Below, one piece after another: positions 17,814 to 26,168 of a stretch of 64,000 bases of DNA (positions are counted from its first letter, which is position 1; every line of letters starts with the position of its first letter). The notes under the pieces were generated by a model. That model was not told the DNA's origin, did no database searches, and saw only the letters and a list, made by a program, of their open reading frames with translations. The stretch comes from Marinobacter halophilus. GTDB lineage: Bacteria > Pseudomonadota > Gammaproteobacteria > Pseudomonadales > Oleiphilaceae. The DNA lies in the NCBI RefSeq assembly GCF_003007685.1, contig NZ_PXNN01000003.1, positions 248,001 through 312,000 of the forward strand, written 5' to 3'. Made by a program: the position numbers and the translations under genes.

Positions 17814-18962
17814 TTAATTAATTGGTAATGTCAGCCGCACCCGGGTGCCCATGCCTTCACGGCTATCCAGTTGCAGCTGGCCACCATGGCCGCGCACGGT
17901 GTCCCGGGCGACGGTCAACCCAAGACCGGTGCCGGAACCCACCGGGCGGCTGGTGAAAAAGGCATCGAAGATTTTCGGCTGGTTATGTTCCGGTATGCCG
18001 CAGCCGTTGTCCTGAATGATGATCTGAATGCTGGCACTTTCAACCTGGGTTTTCACCAGGATGCGCCCGGGTCCTTTGTCCGATTGGGCGTCCTGAACAG
18101 CCTGAGCCGCGTTGGCCAGAAGGTTGAAAAAGGTCTGGGCTAACCGTGAGGGATGCCCGGAGATGTCTGGCAGCTCGGCCAGGCGCTCGACAATCTGCAA
18201 CTCGTGGTTGTACTCGGTCTGCACCAGGTGCATAGCACTGGTGATCAGGCTGGTGATGTTGCAGCGGGTGAAATCGGCCTGATCAATACTGGAAAAGGTT
18301 TTCAGGTCAGACACGATGCCCGCGATGCGGCTGGCACCATCAATGGATTCGGTCAGCAGGTCGTTAAAATCGGCCAGCAGATCCTTTTTGGTCGGGGTTT
18401 CCGGCAAGGTGGCACCGAGTTCTTTCACGTAATCCCGGGCCACCCTGAGGTTGCTGCTGATAAAACCGATCGGGTTATTGATTTCATGGGCCACGCCGGC
18501 GGCGAGCTGGCCTACAGAACGCAGTCGGGCGCTTTCGTAAAGTTCCTGCTGGGTCTGTTTAATGACCGTTACCTGCTCATCCACCTTTTGCTGCAACTGG
18601 TCAGACAACTCCCGATAGCGAGCCTCAGACGCTTTCAGGGCTTCGTTCTGGCGTTGCAGCTCGGCGTAACCCGCTTCTGTGGCATCGTGATGAAGGTTGG
18701 CGGCCAGTCGGTATTTGGCGACGAACATCATCAGAAAAGCGACCAGCCCGGCAGCCGTTTCCCGCTCATCATCGTTGCCGCCGCCGCTGAGCCAGCCGAC
18801 CGTTTCCAGATTGAATTCGACGGGCACGGCGTCCGGGCCCGGGCGCGTTCGGGCCAGCACCACAGGCTCGGAACACAGGGCGGAAAGGCACTGGTTCAAG
18901 CGCGCCAGCTGCTCATTACTGAGCAGGTCGTTGAGGGTCGGGTCGTCTTCGAAGTTACGCAC
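17814..18962 (-). CDS. Cytoplasmic sensor histidine kinase
   Basis: A 382-residue kinase without clear membrane segments. The N-terminal ~90 residues are unassigned; a coiled coil (~95-145) leads to the phospho-acceptor in LAAGVAHEINNPIGF (His159). The ATPase domain shows NLLANAAQAV, DNGCGIP and GTGLGLTVARD. It is the same subfamily as the kinase at 21433-22290, so both may feed the KPWDD-type receivers of this block. GTG at 18962 has GAGG six bases upstream and overlaps the GTPase gene by 8 bases. Confidence 0.9.
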   Translation of the reverse strand: MRNFEDDPTLNDLLSNEQLARLNQCLSALCSEPVVLARTRPGPDAVPVEFNLETVGWLSGGGNDDERETAAGLVAFLMMFVAKYRLAANLHHDATEAGYAELQRQNEALKASEARYRELSDQLQQKVDEQVTVIKQTQQELYESARLRSVGQLAAGVAHEINNPIGFISSNLRVARDYVKELGATLPETPTKKDLLADFNDLLTESIDGASRIAGIVSDLKTFSSIDQADFTRCNITSLITSAMHLVQTEYNHELQIVERLAELPDISGHPSRLAQTFFNLLANAAQAVQDAQSDKGPGRILVKTQVESASIQIIIQDNGCGIPEHNQPKIFDAFFTSRPVGSGTGLGLTVARDTVRGHGGQLQLDSREGMGTRVRLTLPIN

Positions 18963-19629
18963 CGGCGGCCTCTGTATTGCTGTTGCGACTTAATCGTTCG
19001 ACGAACTGTTCCCGGCTGATGCCATGGTCGGTGGCCAGTCGGAATTCGTCGTCCACCACGCTGTACAGTCGGTTCAGGAGTACCTGAAACGTGTCGATCA
19101 CGCCATCACCGTTCAGGGCTGAGGCCATCACCAGTGGCGACCAGGGGGTCTCGCCCCAACGCTCCTGCAACTCGGGTTCCGGCACCACGCCGGGAATGTC
19201 CCGTTTGTTGAATTGCACCACCATGGGCAGGGTGTCGATATCCAGCCCCACTTTTTCCAGGTTTTCTTCCAGGTTGCCAAAGGCGATGGCGTTGTTGTCT
19301 TGTTGCGAGGGCTGGGAGTCAGCCACAAACACCACGCCATCGGCCCTGGACAATACCGCCTTGCGGGTACTGTCGTGCTGCACCTGACCAGGTACCGTGT
19401 AAAGCTTCAGACGCAGGTCCAGGCCGGAGCTTCCGCGCAGGCCAATGGGCAGCATGTCAAAGAACAGGGTCCGGTCATCCCGGGTTTCCAACACCATCAG
19501 TTCGCCTTTGCGCTCAGGGTTGAGCAGAGTGTGCAACTGCATCAGGTTGGTGGTCTTGCCGCTGAGAGCGGGGCCGTAAAACACCACCTTGAGGGCGAGT
19601 TTGTTGTCGTCAGGGCTGAAATCAGGCAT
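18955..19629 (-). CDS. MglA-like small GTPase
   Basis: A 224-residue Ras-like GTPase of the MglA family, which sets cell polarity and steers type IV pilus motors in Myxococcus. Seen are the P-loop GPALSGKT (19-26), DRTLFFD, the G3 region TVPGQ (78-82, where Ras has DTAGQ), GVVFVADSQ, and the G4 motif NKRD (141-144). About 25 extra residues extend the C-terminus. No roadblock/LC7 (MglB) gene, the usual GTPase activator, is seen beside it. The gene sits between a single receiver protein and a kinase, six bases from the first. Family assignment is strong; the cellular role is inferred. Confidence 0.92.
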   Translation of the reverse strand: MPDFSPDDNKLALKVVFYGPALSGKTTNLMQLHTLLNPERKGELMVLETRDDRTLFFDMLPIGLRGSSGLDLRLKLYTVPGQVQHDSTRKAVLSRADGVVFVADSQPSQQDNNAIAFGNLEENLEKVGLDIDTLPMVVQFNKRDIPGVVPEPELQERWGETPWSPLVMASALNGDGVIDTFQVLLNRLYSVVDDEFRLATDHGISREQFVERLSRNSNTEAAGA

Positions 19630-19635
19630 CGGGGC

Positions 19636-20076
19636 TCACCTGGGCCAGTTTTCGATCAGCGCCCGCTGGGCGTCGTTTTCTTCCCGCAGCTGCTGGTTTT
19701 CTTTGTGCAACTGGTACAGATCCACCGCCGACTTGATGGCGGCGACCAGCTCATAGTCGTCCCAGGGCTTGGACAGGTAACGATAGACCTCCGCCTGGTT
19801 GATAGCCTTGATCATGGATTCCCGATCGCCATAGGCACTGAGTACCAGCCGGATAGCATTCGGTTGCTTCTGTTTGGCAAACTGCAGATAGGTGACGCCG
19901 TCAGCGGTGGGCATCTGATAATCGGACACAATCACCGCGTATTCGTGCTCCAGCAAGCTGCCAAGGGCGTCCTCCACGTTGTTAAAGGTGTCGATTTGCC
20001 AGTCCTGAGGTTTCAGTAGCCGCCGCAAACTGCTCAGAATGTTGGGTTCGTCGTCTACCAGCTGAATTCTGATCAT
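19636..20076 (-). CDS. Response regulator, single receiver with coiled tail
   Basis: A 146-residue protein: receiver (~1-122) with VDDEPNILSSL, phospho-acceptor in IVSDYQMP, RLVLSAYGD and YLSKPWDD, then a short helical tail. There is no DNA-binding or enzyme domain, so it likely acts through protein contact, perhaps with the MglA-like GTPase encoded six bases downstream. The start (ATG 20076) overlaps the stop of the HD-type regulator by 4 bases. Confidence 0.9.
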   Translation of the reverse strand: MIRIQLVDDEPNILSSLRRLLKPQDWQIDTFNNVEDALGSLLEHEYAVIVSDYQMPTADGVTYLQFAKQKQPNAIRLVLSAYGDRESMIKAINQAEVYRYLSKPWDDYELVAAIKSAVDLYQLHKENQQLREENDAQRALIENWPR

Positions 20077-21446
20077 GGCGGTGTCTCCGTGTCTTGTTCC
20101 GGTTTGTGCACATACAACGTGTAGCGGTGGCCATCGGGTTCGCCTTTTTCGAAGGCGGCCAGTTTTTCAATCAACAGAGCGGTCAGTTCTTTACCCTCAT
20201 TGAGTAATAGCATGCCTGAGGCCGCGTACAGATTTTTGGCCAGCACCATGCCGGGTTTCAGGCGCAGAGTGTCGAGAATCAGGATGGACGGGTCTTCGTG
20301 TTCAACGTCCGGCGCCAGCTCCAGCAACATTTCAATAAATCGGTCGGCCAGTTCCGGGTCGTACAGTCGTTCCTGATAGCGCTTGAGCAGTTTGATGGCG
20401 TTTTCACGGTTGACCTTGCGCTCCAGAATCAGGCCAAACTGCAGCTCCACAAAGTCGACGCTGAGTTTGAGGATGCGGGATTCAAGCGGAATTTGCTTGC
20501 CCTCCAGTCGGTCCGGTACGCCGTAACCGTTCCATTTTTCCTGGTGGTGGCGGATGATCTTTGCGGTGTCTTTTAACGGCTCCAGCGCCATCAGCAGCTG
20601 TTCGCCATTCACCGGGTATTTCAGGTAGGTCAGCCTCTGGTCTTTGATCAGCAAATCCGAGGGTGCCACGAACAAATCATCCGGCCAACTGAGTTTGCCA
20701 AGATTGTAAAGGGCGGCCGCCATGGCCAGGTTGCGGCTCTGGTCATCATCTAGGCTGATAAACTCGGCAAATGCTTTGACCAGGGTAATGACCTTGGCGT
20801 TGGGCTGCCGGTTAGCCGGCAGCCGCTTGTTGATCAGCGACGAAAACACCTCGGTGGTGGTCACATAGCTCTGCCGTAGTTCCTGGTAGGCCAGGTCCAG
20901 CATGTCGGCAGTTTCTTTCAGTTCTTCGGTGCGCTCACGAACCTTGTCTTCCAGGCTGGCGTTGAGTTGCTGCAGCTCTTTGTTCTGTTTACGGGTCAGC
21001 TTTTCCAGCGCCAGCCGGCGCCGCTCTGAATACTGGAACGCCAGCGCCTGGCGAATGGTCAGGCGCAGCTCGTCATCATCCCAGGGTTTGCTGATGTACC
21101 GGTAGATCTGACCGTCGTTGATGGCTTTGACGGTTGAAGTAATATCAGCGTATCCCGTTAGCAATATGCGGATGGTCCATGGGTACTTGCTGCGGATTTC
21201 CGACAACAGTGTGGGGCCGTCCATGCCGGGCATGCGGGCGTCGGATATGATCAGGTCAAACTTGTCGTTGGCCAAGATAGCCAGGGCCTCTTCGCCGGAG
21301 GTCGCCGTGGTCAGTTGCCAGGGTTCGCGGCGCAGCACCCGCTGCAGACTGCGCAGGATGTTCTCCTCGTCATCAACGAGCAGTACGTTCGCGCTTTCCG
21401 GAATGTGTTCCGCAGACGTCGCGGATTTTGACTCAGCGCCCGTCAT
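20073..21446 (-). CDS. Response regulator with degenerate HD-GYP domain
   Basis: RpfG-like layout, 457 residues: receiver (~20-140; D69, K120 in SKPWDDDE), coiled coil (~145-200), HD-GYP-like domain (~200-360) and a C-terminal tail. Where active enzymes have LHDIGK this one has LYNLGK (246-251), so the metal-binding H and D are Y247 and N248. The later HH (300-301) and a NGYGVPDRL version of the GYP motif remain. It is probably not a normal c-di-GMP phosphodiesterase. ATG at 21446 is preferred: an open frame continues to 21728, but that part overlaps the kinase gene and is not receiver-like. Overlap with the kinase is 14 bases. Confidence 0.88.
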   Translation of the reverse strand: MTGAESKSATSAEHIPESANVLLVDDEENILRSLQRVLRREPWQLTTATSGEEALAILANDKFDLIISDARMPGMDGPTLLSEIRSKYPWTIRILLTGYADITSTVKAINDGQIYRYISKPWDDDELRLTIRQALAFQYSERRRLALEKLTRKQNKELQQLNASLEDKVRERTEELKETADMLDLAYQELRQSYVTTTEVFSSLINKRLPANRQPNAKVITLVKAFAEFISLDDDQSRNLAMAAALYNLGKLSWPDDLFVAPSDLLIKDQRLTYLKYPVNGEQLLMALEPLKDTAKIIRHHQEKWNGYGVPDRLEGKQIPLESRILKLSVDFVELQFGLILERKVNRENAIKLLKRYQERLYDPELADRFIEMLLELAPDVEHEDPSILILDTLRLKPGMVLAKNLYAASGMLLLNEGKELTALLIEKLAAFEKGEPDGHRYTLYVHKPEQDTETPP

Positions 21447-22290
21447 GATCTGCCTGTTGCGGTTGTACGATGGGCAACGTGATCCGAAAGCAGGTGCCTT
21501 GGTCTGGAGTGCTGACAGCCGTGATATCACCGTTATGTTTTTCAATGATGTTGAAGCTGAGCGACAGGCCAAGGCCGGTGCCCTTACCAACCGGTTTGGT
21601 GGTAAAAAAAGGTTCGAAAATACGGTGCAGGTGGTCCTGTGAAATGCCCTTGCCGGTGTCCTCGACCTCAATGACCACAACATCGCCACTGTGCCGGGTG
21701 CGCACGACAATCCTGCCGAATTCTTCAATGGCCTGGGCGGCGTTGACCAGCAGGTTCATGATCACCTGGTTGATCTGGGAGATGATGCATTCGACGTCCG
21801 GTAACTCACCGAACTCACGGACCACGTCGGCTTTGTATTTGAGTTCGTTATTGACCACGTTCAGGGTGGTTTCAATACCGCGGTGCAGGTCTGCCAGCTT
21901 GAAAGACTCCTCCTCAATATGGGAGAAGTCTTTCATTGCTGAAATAATGGTTTTGACCCGTTCGATGCCCTCCCGGGATTCTGCCAGCAGGTCTTTCAGG
22001 TCGTCGCGAAGGTAGTCGTAATCGATGTTCTGTTTGATCAGGCGTAGATCTTCCAGGGATTTGGCAGAATCCACTGCCTCAGTCAGCCGGAATAGATCGT
22101 TCAGGTAGCCTTCGAGACTCTGTAGGTTGGAATAGACATAACCGACCGGATTGTTGATCTCATGGGCAACGCCGGCCGCCAGTTGACCGATCGCGGCCAG
22201 TTTTTCTGACTGGATCAACTGGCGGTTGGCCTGCTCAAGCCTGGCATTGAGGGCATCTTGATCGGACTGGGTCGGGGCAGTGGGTGCCAT
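21433..22290 (-). CDS. Cytoplasmic sensor histidine kinase, first gene of the signalling block
   Basis: A short kinase, 285 residues, with only a ~25-residue helix before the phospho-acceptor motif LAAGVAHEINNPVGY (His43). The ATPase domain has NLLVNAAQAI, DTGKGIS and GTGLGLSLSF. There is no sensor domain, so it may respond to a partner protein. It heads the minus-strand operon; the 248-base gap to the divergent diguanylate cyclase holds the promoter and an FNR-like site. No clear ribosome binding site precedes ATG at 22290. Confidence 0.9.
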   Translation of the reverse strand: MAPTAPTQSDQDALNARLEQANRQLIQSEKLAAIGQLAAGVAHEINNPVGYVYSNLQSLEGYLNDLFRLTEAVDSAKSLEDLRLIKQNIDYDYLRDDLKDLLAESREGIERVKTIISAMKDFSHIEEESFKLADLHRGIETTLNVVNNELKYKADVVREFGELPDVECIISQINQVIMNLLVNAAQAIEEFGRIVVRTRHSGDVVVIEVEDTGKGISQDHLHRIFEPFFTTKPVGKGTGLGLSLSFNIIEKHNGDITAVSTPDQGTCFRITLPIVQPQQADHDGR

Positions 22291-22421
22291 AGAGAAATCG
22301 GCCTATGCTGACGGTGTTATTGGTGAAATGTGCTGTTTGTTTGTCGCCGGCAGACTGCGGAATTTTGAGAATCATCTGCATTACATGTTTTGAGTGTAAC
22401 TGATCCGTTCTTTGACATGGA

Positions 22422-22435
22422 TCACAAAAACGTAT
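22422..22435. promoter_or_regulatory. FNR/ANR-like box between divergent signalling genes
   Basis: TTGAC-ATGG-ATCAC matches the FNR/ANR consensus TTGAT-N4-ATCAA at eight of ten positions. It lies between the kinase-headed operon (start 22290) and the diguanylate cyclase (start 22539). A TAAGAAT near 22454 would place a start site about 41 bases from the box centre, the class II activator distance, for the plus-strand gene. Confidence 0.4.
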
Positions 22436-22538
22436 CCCTTCATGCAGAATTGTTAAGAATCGTAGCGCCTTGGCGACCAGACCATGAGCTTGCGCTATTC
22501 TCGAATGCTAAATAAGCCGCTGTCGGACGCACCGCCGC

Positions 22539-23543
22539 ATGTTTCATCGCCTGAAAAACGATTTTCGTTTATCCATTATCACGTTGCTCGGCATCAGTGC
22601 GATCCTTGGTATTACGCCGTTTGCGATCATGCGCTTTATTCAGGGCAATGTAGTCGCGGGAGTTGTTGACCTTGGTATTCTCGCCGGTATTGTCGGCAGC
22701 CTGGCCTACGCCTGGGTGACCGGCGACACCAGGCGCAGTGGTATGTTCTTGGCGTTTATAATCTGCGCGAGTGCCGTCCTGGTGGGCGCGGTCATGGGCG
22801 AGGCCGGTCTGTTCTGGCTGTTTCCCTGCCTGGTCACCACCTTCTTTCTGGTGTCGAGCCGGATCGCTGCTGGCCTGAACATCGTTTCAGTGCTGGCGTT
22901 GATGTCCATTGAAACCGCCTTCAGCTCGCCGGTGCAGATGTGGACGTTCGCAGCCACGGCGGCCACGGTGAGCGCCTGCGCTTACGTGTTTGCCTACCGC
23001 AATCAGGATCAGCGCGAGCGGCTGGAGCATCTGGCCACCATCGACCCGCTGACGGGGGTGAAGAATCGCCGCTCTATGGACGAAGAACTGGACCTGGCCG
23101 CAGCCAACGCCGAACGCACCGGTTTGCCCTATGCTCTGGTGATGATGGACCTTGATCACTTCAAACAGATCAACGATGTTTACGGGCACGGCGTGGGCGA
23201 CGATGTGCTGACCGATCTGGTGGCGTTGATCGAGCACAACACTCGCAAATCCGATCAGCTGTTTCGTTACGGGGGCGAAGAGTTTGTGCTGCTGTTGCCG
23301 GGCGTGGATGGCAACAGTCTGCAGACGGTCATGACCAACTTGCAGCAGATCTTACGAAAACACCTGAAGTACCCCGGTGGTCCGGTCACATCGTCGTTCG
23401 GGGTGGCCTTGTTGCGTCACGGAGAGAGCATTGACAGCTGGCTGTCCCGGGCGGATGAGGCGCTCTATAAGGCCAAAGAATCCGGCCGGGACACAATCAT
23501 CTTTGCCGATGAATCAGATCAACGGCTGGCGGTGCCGGCCTGA
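22539..23543 (+). CDS. Membrane diguanylate cyclase (GGDEF)
   Basis: Makes c-di-GMP from two GTP. Residues 1-165 hold five or six hydrophobic segments; the GGDEF domain (~170-325) has DPLTGVKNRR, DLDHFKQINDVYGH and an active-type RYGGEEF motif. No RxxD inhibitory site is obvious before GGEEF. Length 334. The gene ends inside the last 25 bases of the convergent MATE gene. It is divergent from the c-di-GMP-rich operon, so the two may be co-regulated. Confidence 0.92.
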   Translation: MFHRLKNDFRLSIITLLGISAILGITPFAIMRFIQGNVVAGVVDLGILAGIVGSLAYAWVTGDTRRSGMFLAFIICASAVLVGAVMGEAGLFWLFPCLVTTFFLVSSRIAAGLNIVSVLALMSIETAFSSPVQMWTFAATAATVSACAYVFAYRNQDQRERLEHLATIDPLTGVKNRRSMDEELDLAAANAERTGLPYALVMMDLDHFKQINDVYGHGVGDDVLTDLVALIEHNTRKSDQLFRYGGEEFVLLLPGVDGNSLQTVMTNLQQILRKHLKYPGGPVTSSFGVALLRHGESIDSWLSRADEALYKAKESGRDTIIFADESDQRLAVPA

Positions 23544-24961
23544 GTGGCGGGTTCACTTTTCGTCTCACCGTTGCCGTCGTCATTGGGTCGGTAGCGGAAC
23601 AGTCGCCAAGCCAGCAACAGGCTGGCGGACGTCAGCCCCGCCGTCAGTCCCACCCAGAATCCAGCCGCGCCCAACCCGGGCAACAGCCAGTCGGTAAATG
23701 CCAGCACATAGCCCAGTGGCAGCCCCAGTACCCAGAATGAAAACAGCATGATGAACATGGGGATGCGAGTGTCTTTGTAGCCCCGCAGCGCACTGATGCA
23801 GGTAACCTGAATGACATCAGCAATCTGGAACAGTGCGGCAAAGGCGAGCAGGCGCACAGTCACCGCCCGCACCTCTGCATCACCGGTGTACAGGGCGGCA
23901 ATCTGGCTGGAAAACACGAACAGCAGGGTGGCGAAAACCAGGGCGACAGCCGAGGCCAGAATCAGGGAGCTGCGGGAAATCAGGCGGGCGGTATCCGGTG
24001 CTCGCGCTCCGATCAGAAAACTGACCCTCAGGGTGAGCGCCATACCAATGCTCAGCGGCAGCATAAACAGTAGCGACACCACGTTCAGGGCAATTTGGTG
24101 CCCGGCCACCACGACCGGCCCCATGGGCGCCAGGAACAGTGCGATCACCGAAAACATGCTGGCTTCGACAAAAATGGTGAAACCAATGGGTACGCCGATA
24201 CCCAGTATGTAGCGGATGCCCTGCCAGCTCGGTTTGACCCAGTCTGCCAGCAGGTGAAACTGGCGAAAGGTGCGGCTTCGGTTCAGGTAAATCAGCAAGG
24301 CGATGGCCGCGGTGCCGTTGGAGATGGAGGTGGCCCAGCCGCAGCCGACACCGCCCATGGCAGGCAGTCCGAATTTTCCGTAAATAAAGATGTAATTCAA
24401 CGGCAGGTTGATCAGGGTGCTCAGCAACGAGAACACCATGATCACCCGGGTGTGGCCGAGCCCGTCGGTCAGGCCACGCAGGGCATTCATCAGCAGCATG
24501 GCCGGAATGCCCCAGGCAAAGGCATTCAGATAGCCCTGGGTAATGCTGGCGGTGTCGGCGTCCATTTTGAGCATGGACAGCACCGGATGTACATTGGTCA
24601 GCAACAACGCCATGATTACCGAGCCAACGCCGGCAATGTAGAGGCCCTGCCAGGTCGCCGGCATGATTTTGCTGGTGGTGCGGGCGCCGTTGTAGCCGGA
24701 AATGATCGGCTGCAGTGCGCCGAGCATGCCCATGAAAAACAGGAACAATGGCATCCACAAACTGCTGCCAATACCCACCGCCGCCAAGTCTTCCGCGCTG
24801 GCGTGGCCCGCCATCACGGTGTCGATCACGCCGTTGGCCATCTGTGCCACCTGGGCGATCAGGATCGGGCCGCCGAGAAGAGCGAGGGTTTTCCATTCGG
24901 TCAGGGTCCGTTGCACCAATGGCTGTCGGACTTCGGGTAACGGCTGATGGCTTTCGTCCAT
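23519..24961 (-). CDS. MATE family efflux transporter (NorM-like)
   Basis: A 480-residue inner-membrane exporter with about twelve hydrophobic segments in two related halves. Family features include GPILIAQVAQMANGVIDTVM near the N-terminus, the counterpart of the first-helix signature, and VPIGFTIFVEASMFSVIALF at the start of the second half. NorM-type pumps expel cationic drugs in exchange for Na+ or H+. The 3' end overlaps the diguanylate cyclase gene tail to tail. The last ~20 residues are polar and variable. Confidence 0.92.
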   Translation of the reverse strand: MDESHQPLPEVRQPLVQRTLTEWKTLALLGGPILIAQVAQMANGVIDTVMAGHASAEDLAAVGIGSSLWMPLFLFFMGMLGALQPIISGYNGARTTSKIMPATWQGLYIAGVGSVIMALLLTNVHPVLSMLKMDADTASITQGYLNAFAWGIPAMLLMNALRGLTDGLGHTRVIMVFSLLSTLINLPLNYIFIYGKFGLPAMGGVGCGWATSISNGTAAIALLIYLNRSRTFRQFHLLADWVKPSWQGIRYILGIGVPIGFTIFVEASMFSVIALFLAPMGPVVVAGHQIALNVVSLLFMLPLSIGMALTLRVSFLIGARAPDTARLISRSSLILASAVALVFATLLFVFSSQIAALYTGDAEVRAVTVRLLAFAALFQIADVIQVTCISALRGYKDTRIPMFIMLFSFWVLGLPLGYVLAFTDWLLPGLGAAGFWVGLTAGLTSASLLLAWRLFRYRPNDDGNGETKSEPATQAGTASR

Positions 24962-25131
24962 GGTGCTTCGGGCTTCAATACTCTGTGGATGGTAAAACGG
25001 TAAAGGCTGAGATTGGCCATGTTACCCGATTCACGCGGGCAGGGCTCATAGGGGTTTGCACGCCTTCCTGGACTGGATAATACGAGCAAAACGAGTAAAG
25101 TAGCGCCCCGGACTTTTTCAGGTGTGGTGAC

Positions 25132-26007
25132 ATGGCTTTACTGGTTCTGGTGACGGTGCTTTGGGCGTTTTCGTTCAGCCTGATTGGCGAGTTTCTGGCC
25201 GGTCAGGTGAACAGCGATTTTGCAGTGCTGACCCGGGTATTGCTGGCGGCCCTGGTGTTTTTGCCTTTTACCCGCTGGCGCGGGGTGCCAGGCGGATTGA
25301 AACTGGGCATCCTGGTTACGGGTATGCTGCAATTCGGTATTACCTATCTGTGCCTGTACCGTTCCTTCAGTTACCTCACCGTGCCGGAAGTGCTTCTGTT
25401 CACTATCTTTACACCCCTGTACGTGACCCTGGTAGACGATGCGTTATCACGCCGGTTTTCCCCCGTGGCGCTTCTGGCGGCAGCCATTGCCACCCTGGGC
25501 GCGGGCGTTATCCGCTACGACGGCCTGAGCGAAGACTTCATTACCGGCTTCCTCCTGCTGCAGGTGGCCAATTTTACCTTTGCCGCTGGTCAGGTAGGTT
25601 ACAAGCACGTGATGCAACGTTACCCGCTGGCGATGCCGGGTTATCGCACTTTCGGGTACTTCTTCCTCGGTGCTCTGATCATTGCACTGCCGTCATTCCT
25701 GGTGTTTGGAGATCCGGACAAACTGCCGAGCACCACCCTGCAATGGGGCATCCTGGGTTGGCTGGGGCTGGCGGCGTCTGGACTGGGACTGTACCTCTGG
25801 AACCGCGGTGCCTGTGAGGTCGATGCCGGCACCCTGGCGGTGATGAACAATGCGCTGGTGCCGGCCGGGCTACTGGTGAACCTGTTGATCTGGAACCGCG
25901 ATGCCGATTTGCTGCGATTGATGATGGGTGGTGCGGTGATTGCATTTTCACTGTGGCTGAACGCACGATTCCATCCCCGGGCCAGAGTGCTTGCGCCTAC
26001 TGGCTAA
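25132..26007 (+). CDS. EamA/DMT family permease
   Basis: A 291-residue inner-membrane protein with ten hydrophobic segments in two EamA repeats, typical of the drug/metabolite transporter superfamily. Motifs include LVTVLWAFSFSLIGEF at the start and VPEVLLFTIFTPLYVTLVDD in the first repeat. These proteins export or import small metabolites; the substrate cannot be read from sequence. ATG at 25132 fits the first membrane segment. Confidence 0.9.
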   Translation: MALLVLVTVLWAFSFSLIGEFLAGQVNSDFAVLTRVLLAALVFLPFTRWRGVPGGLKLGILVTGMLQFGITYLCLYRSFSYLTVPEVLLFTIFTPLYVTLVDDALSRRFSPVALLAAAIATLGAGVIRYDGLSEDFITGFLLLQVANFTFAAGQVGYKHVMQRYPLAMPGYRTFGYFFLGALIIALPSFLVFGDPDKLPSTTLQWGILGWLGLAASGLGLYLWNRGACEVDAGTLAVMNNALVPAGLLVNLLIWNRDADLLRLMMGGAVIAFSLWLNARFHPRARVLAPTG

Positions 26008-26038
26008 CTGTCGACCTGAAACTCGATAGCTTACGATC

Positions 26039-26065
26039 TAAAGAAAACATTCAGATGGCCGTTAC
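26039..26065 (+). promoter_or_regulatory. Sigma-28 (FliA)-like promoter of the chemoreceptor
   Basis: TAAAGAAA (26039-26046), an 11-base spacer, then GCCGTTAC (26058-26065) resemble the flagellar sigma-28 pattern TAAAGTTT-N11-GCCGATAA, with exact spacing. It lies about 100 bases before the Aer-like chemoreceptor, a usual member of the sigma-28 regulon. Confidence 0.6.
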
Positions 26066-26168
26066 AATGGAGTGACATGGCGTAACGGATTCTGTATTTC
26101 CTTGATAATTGTCCAGAAGTATCCTGTCGCCACTTTATTTTCCCCGGTTTAACGGACTCAGACAGACC

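Noticed and set aside
26109-26168. Upstream TTG start for the Aer-like receptor
   Set aside because: The added 20 residues are not part of any Aer-type N-terminus and no ribosome binding site precedes the TTG.
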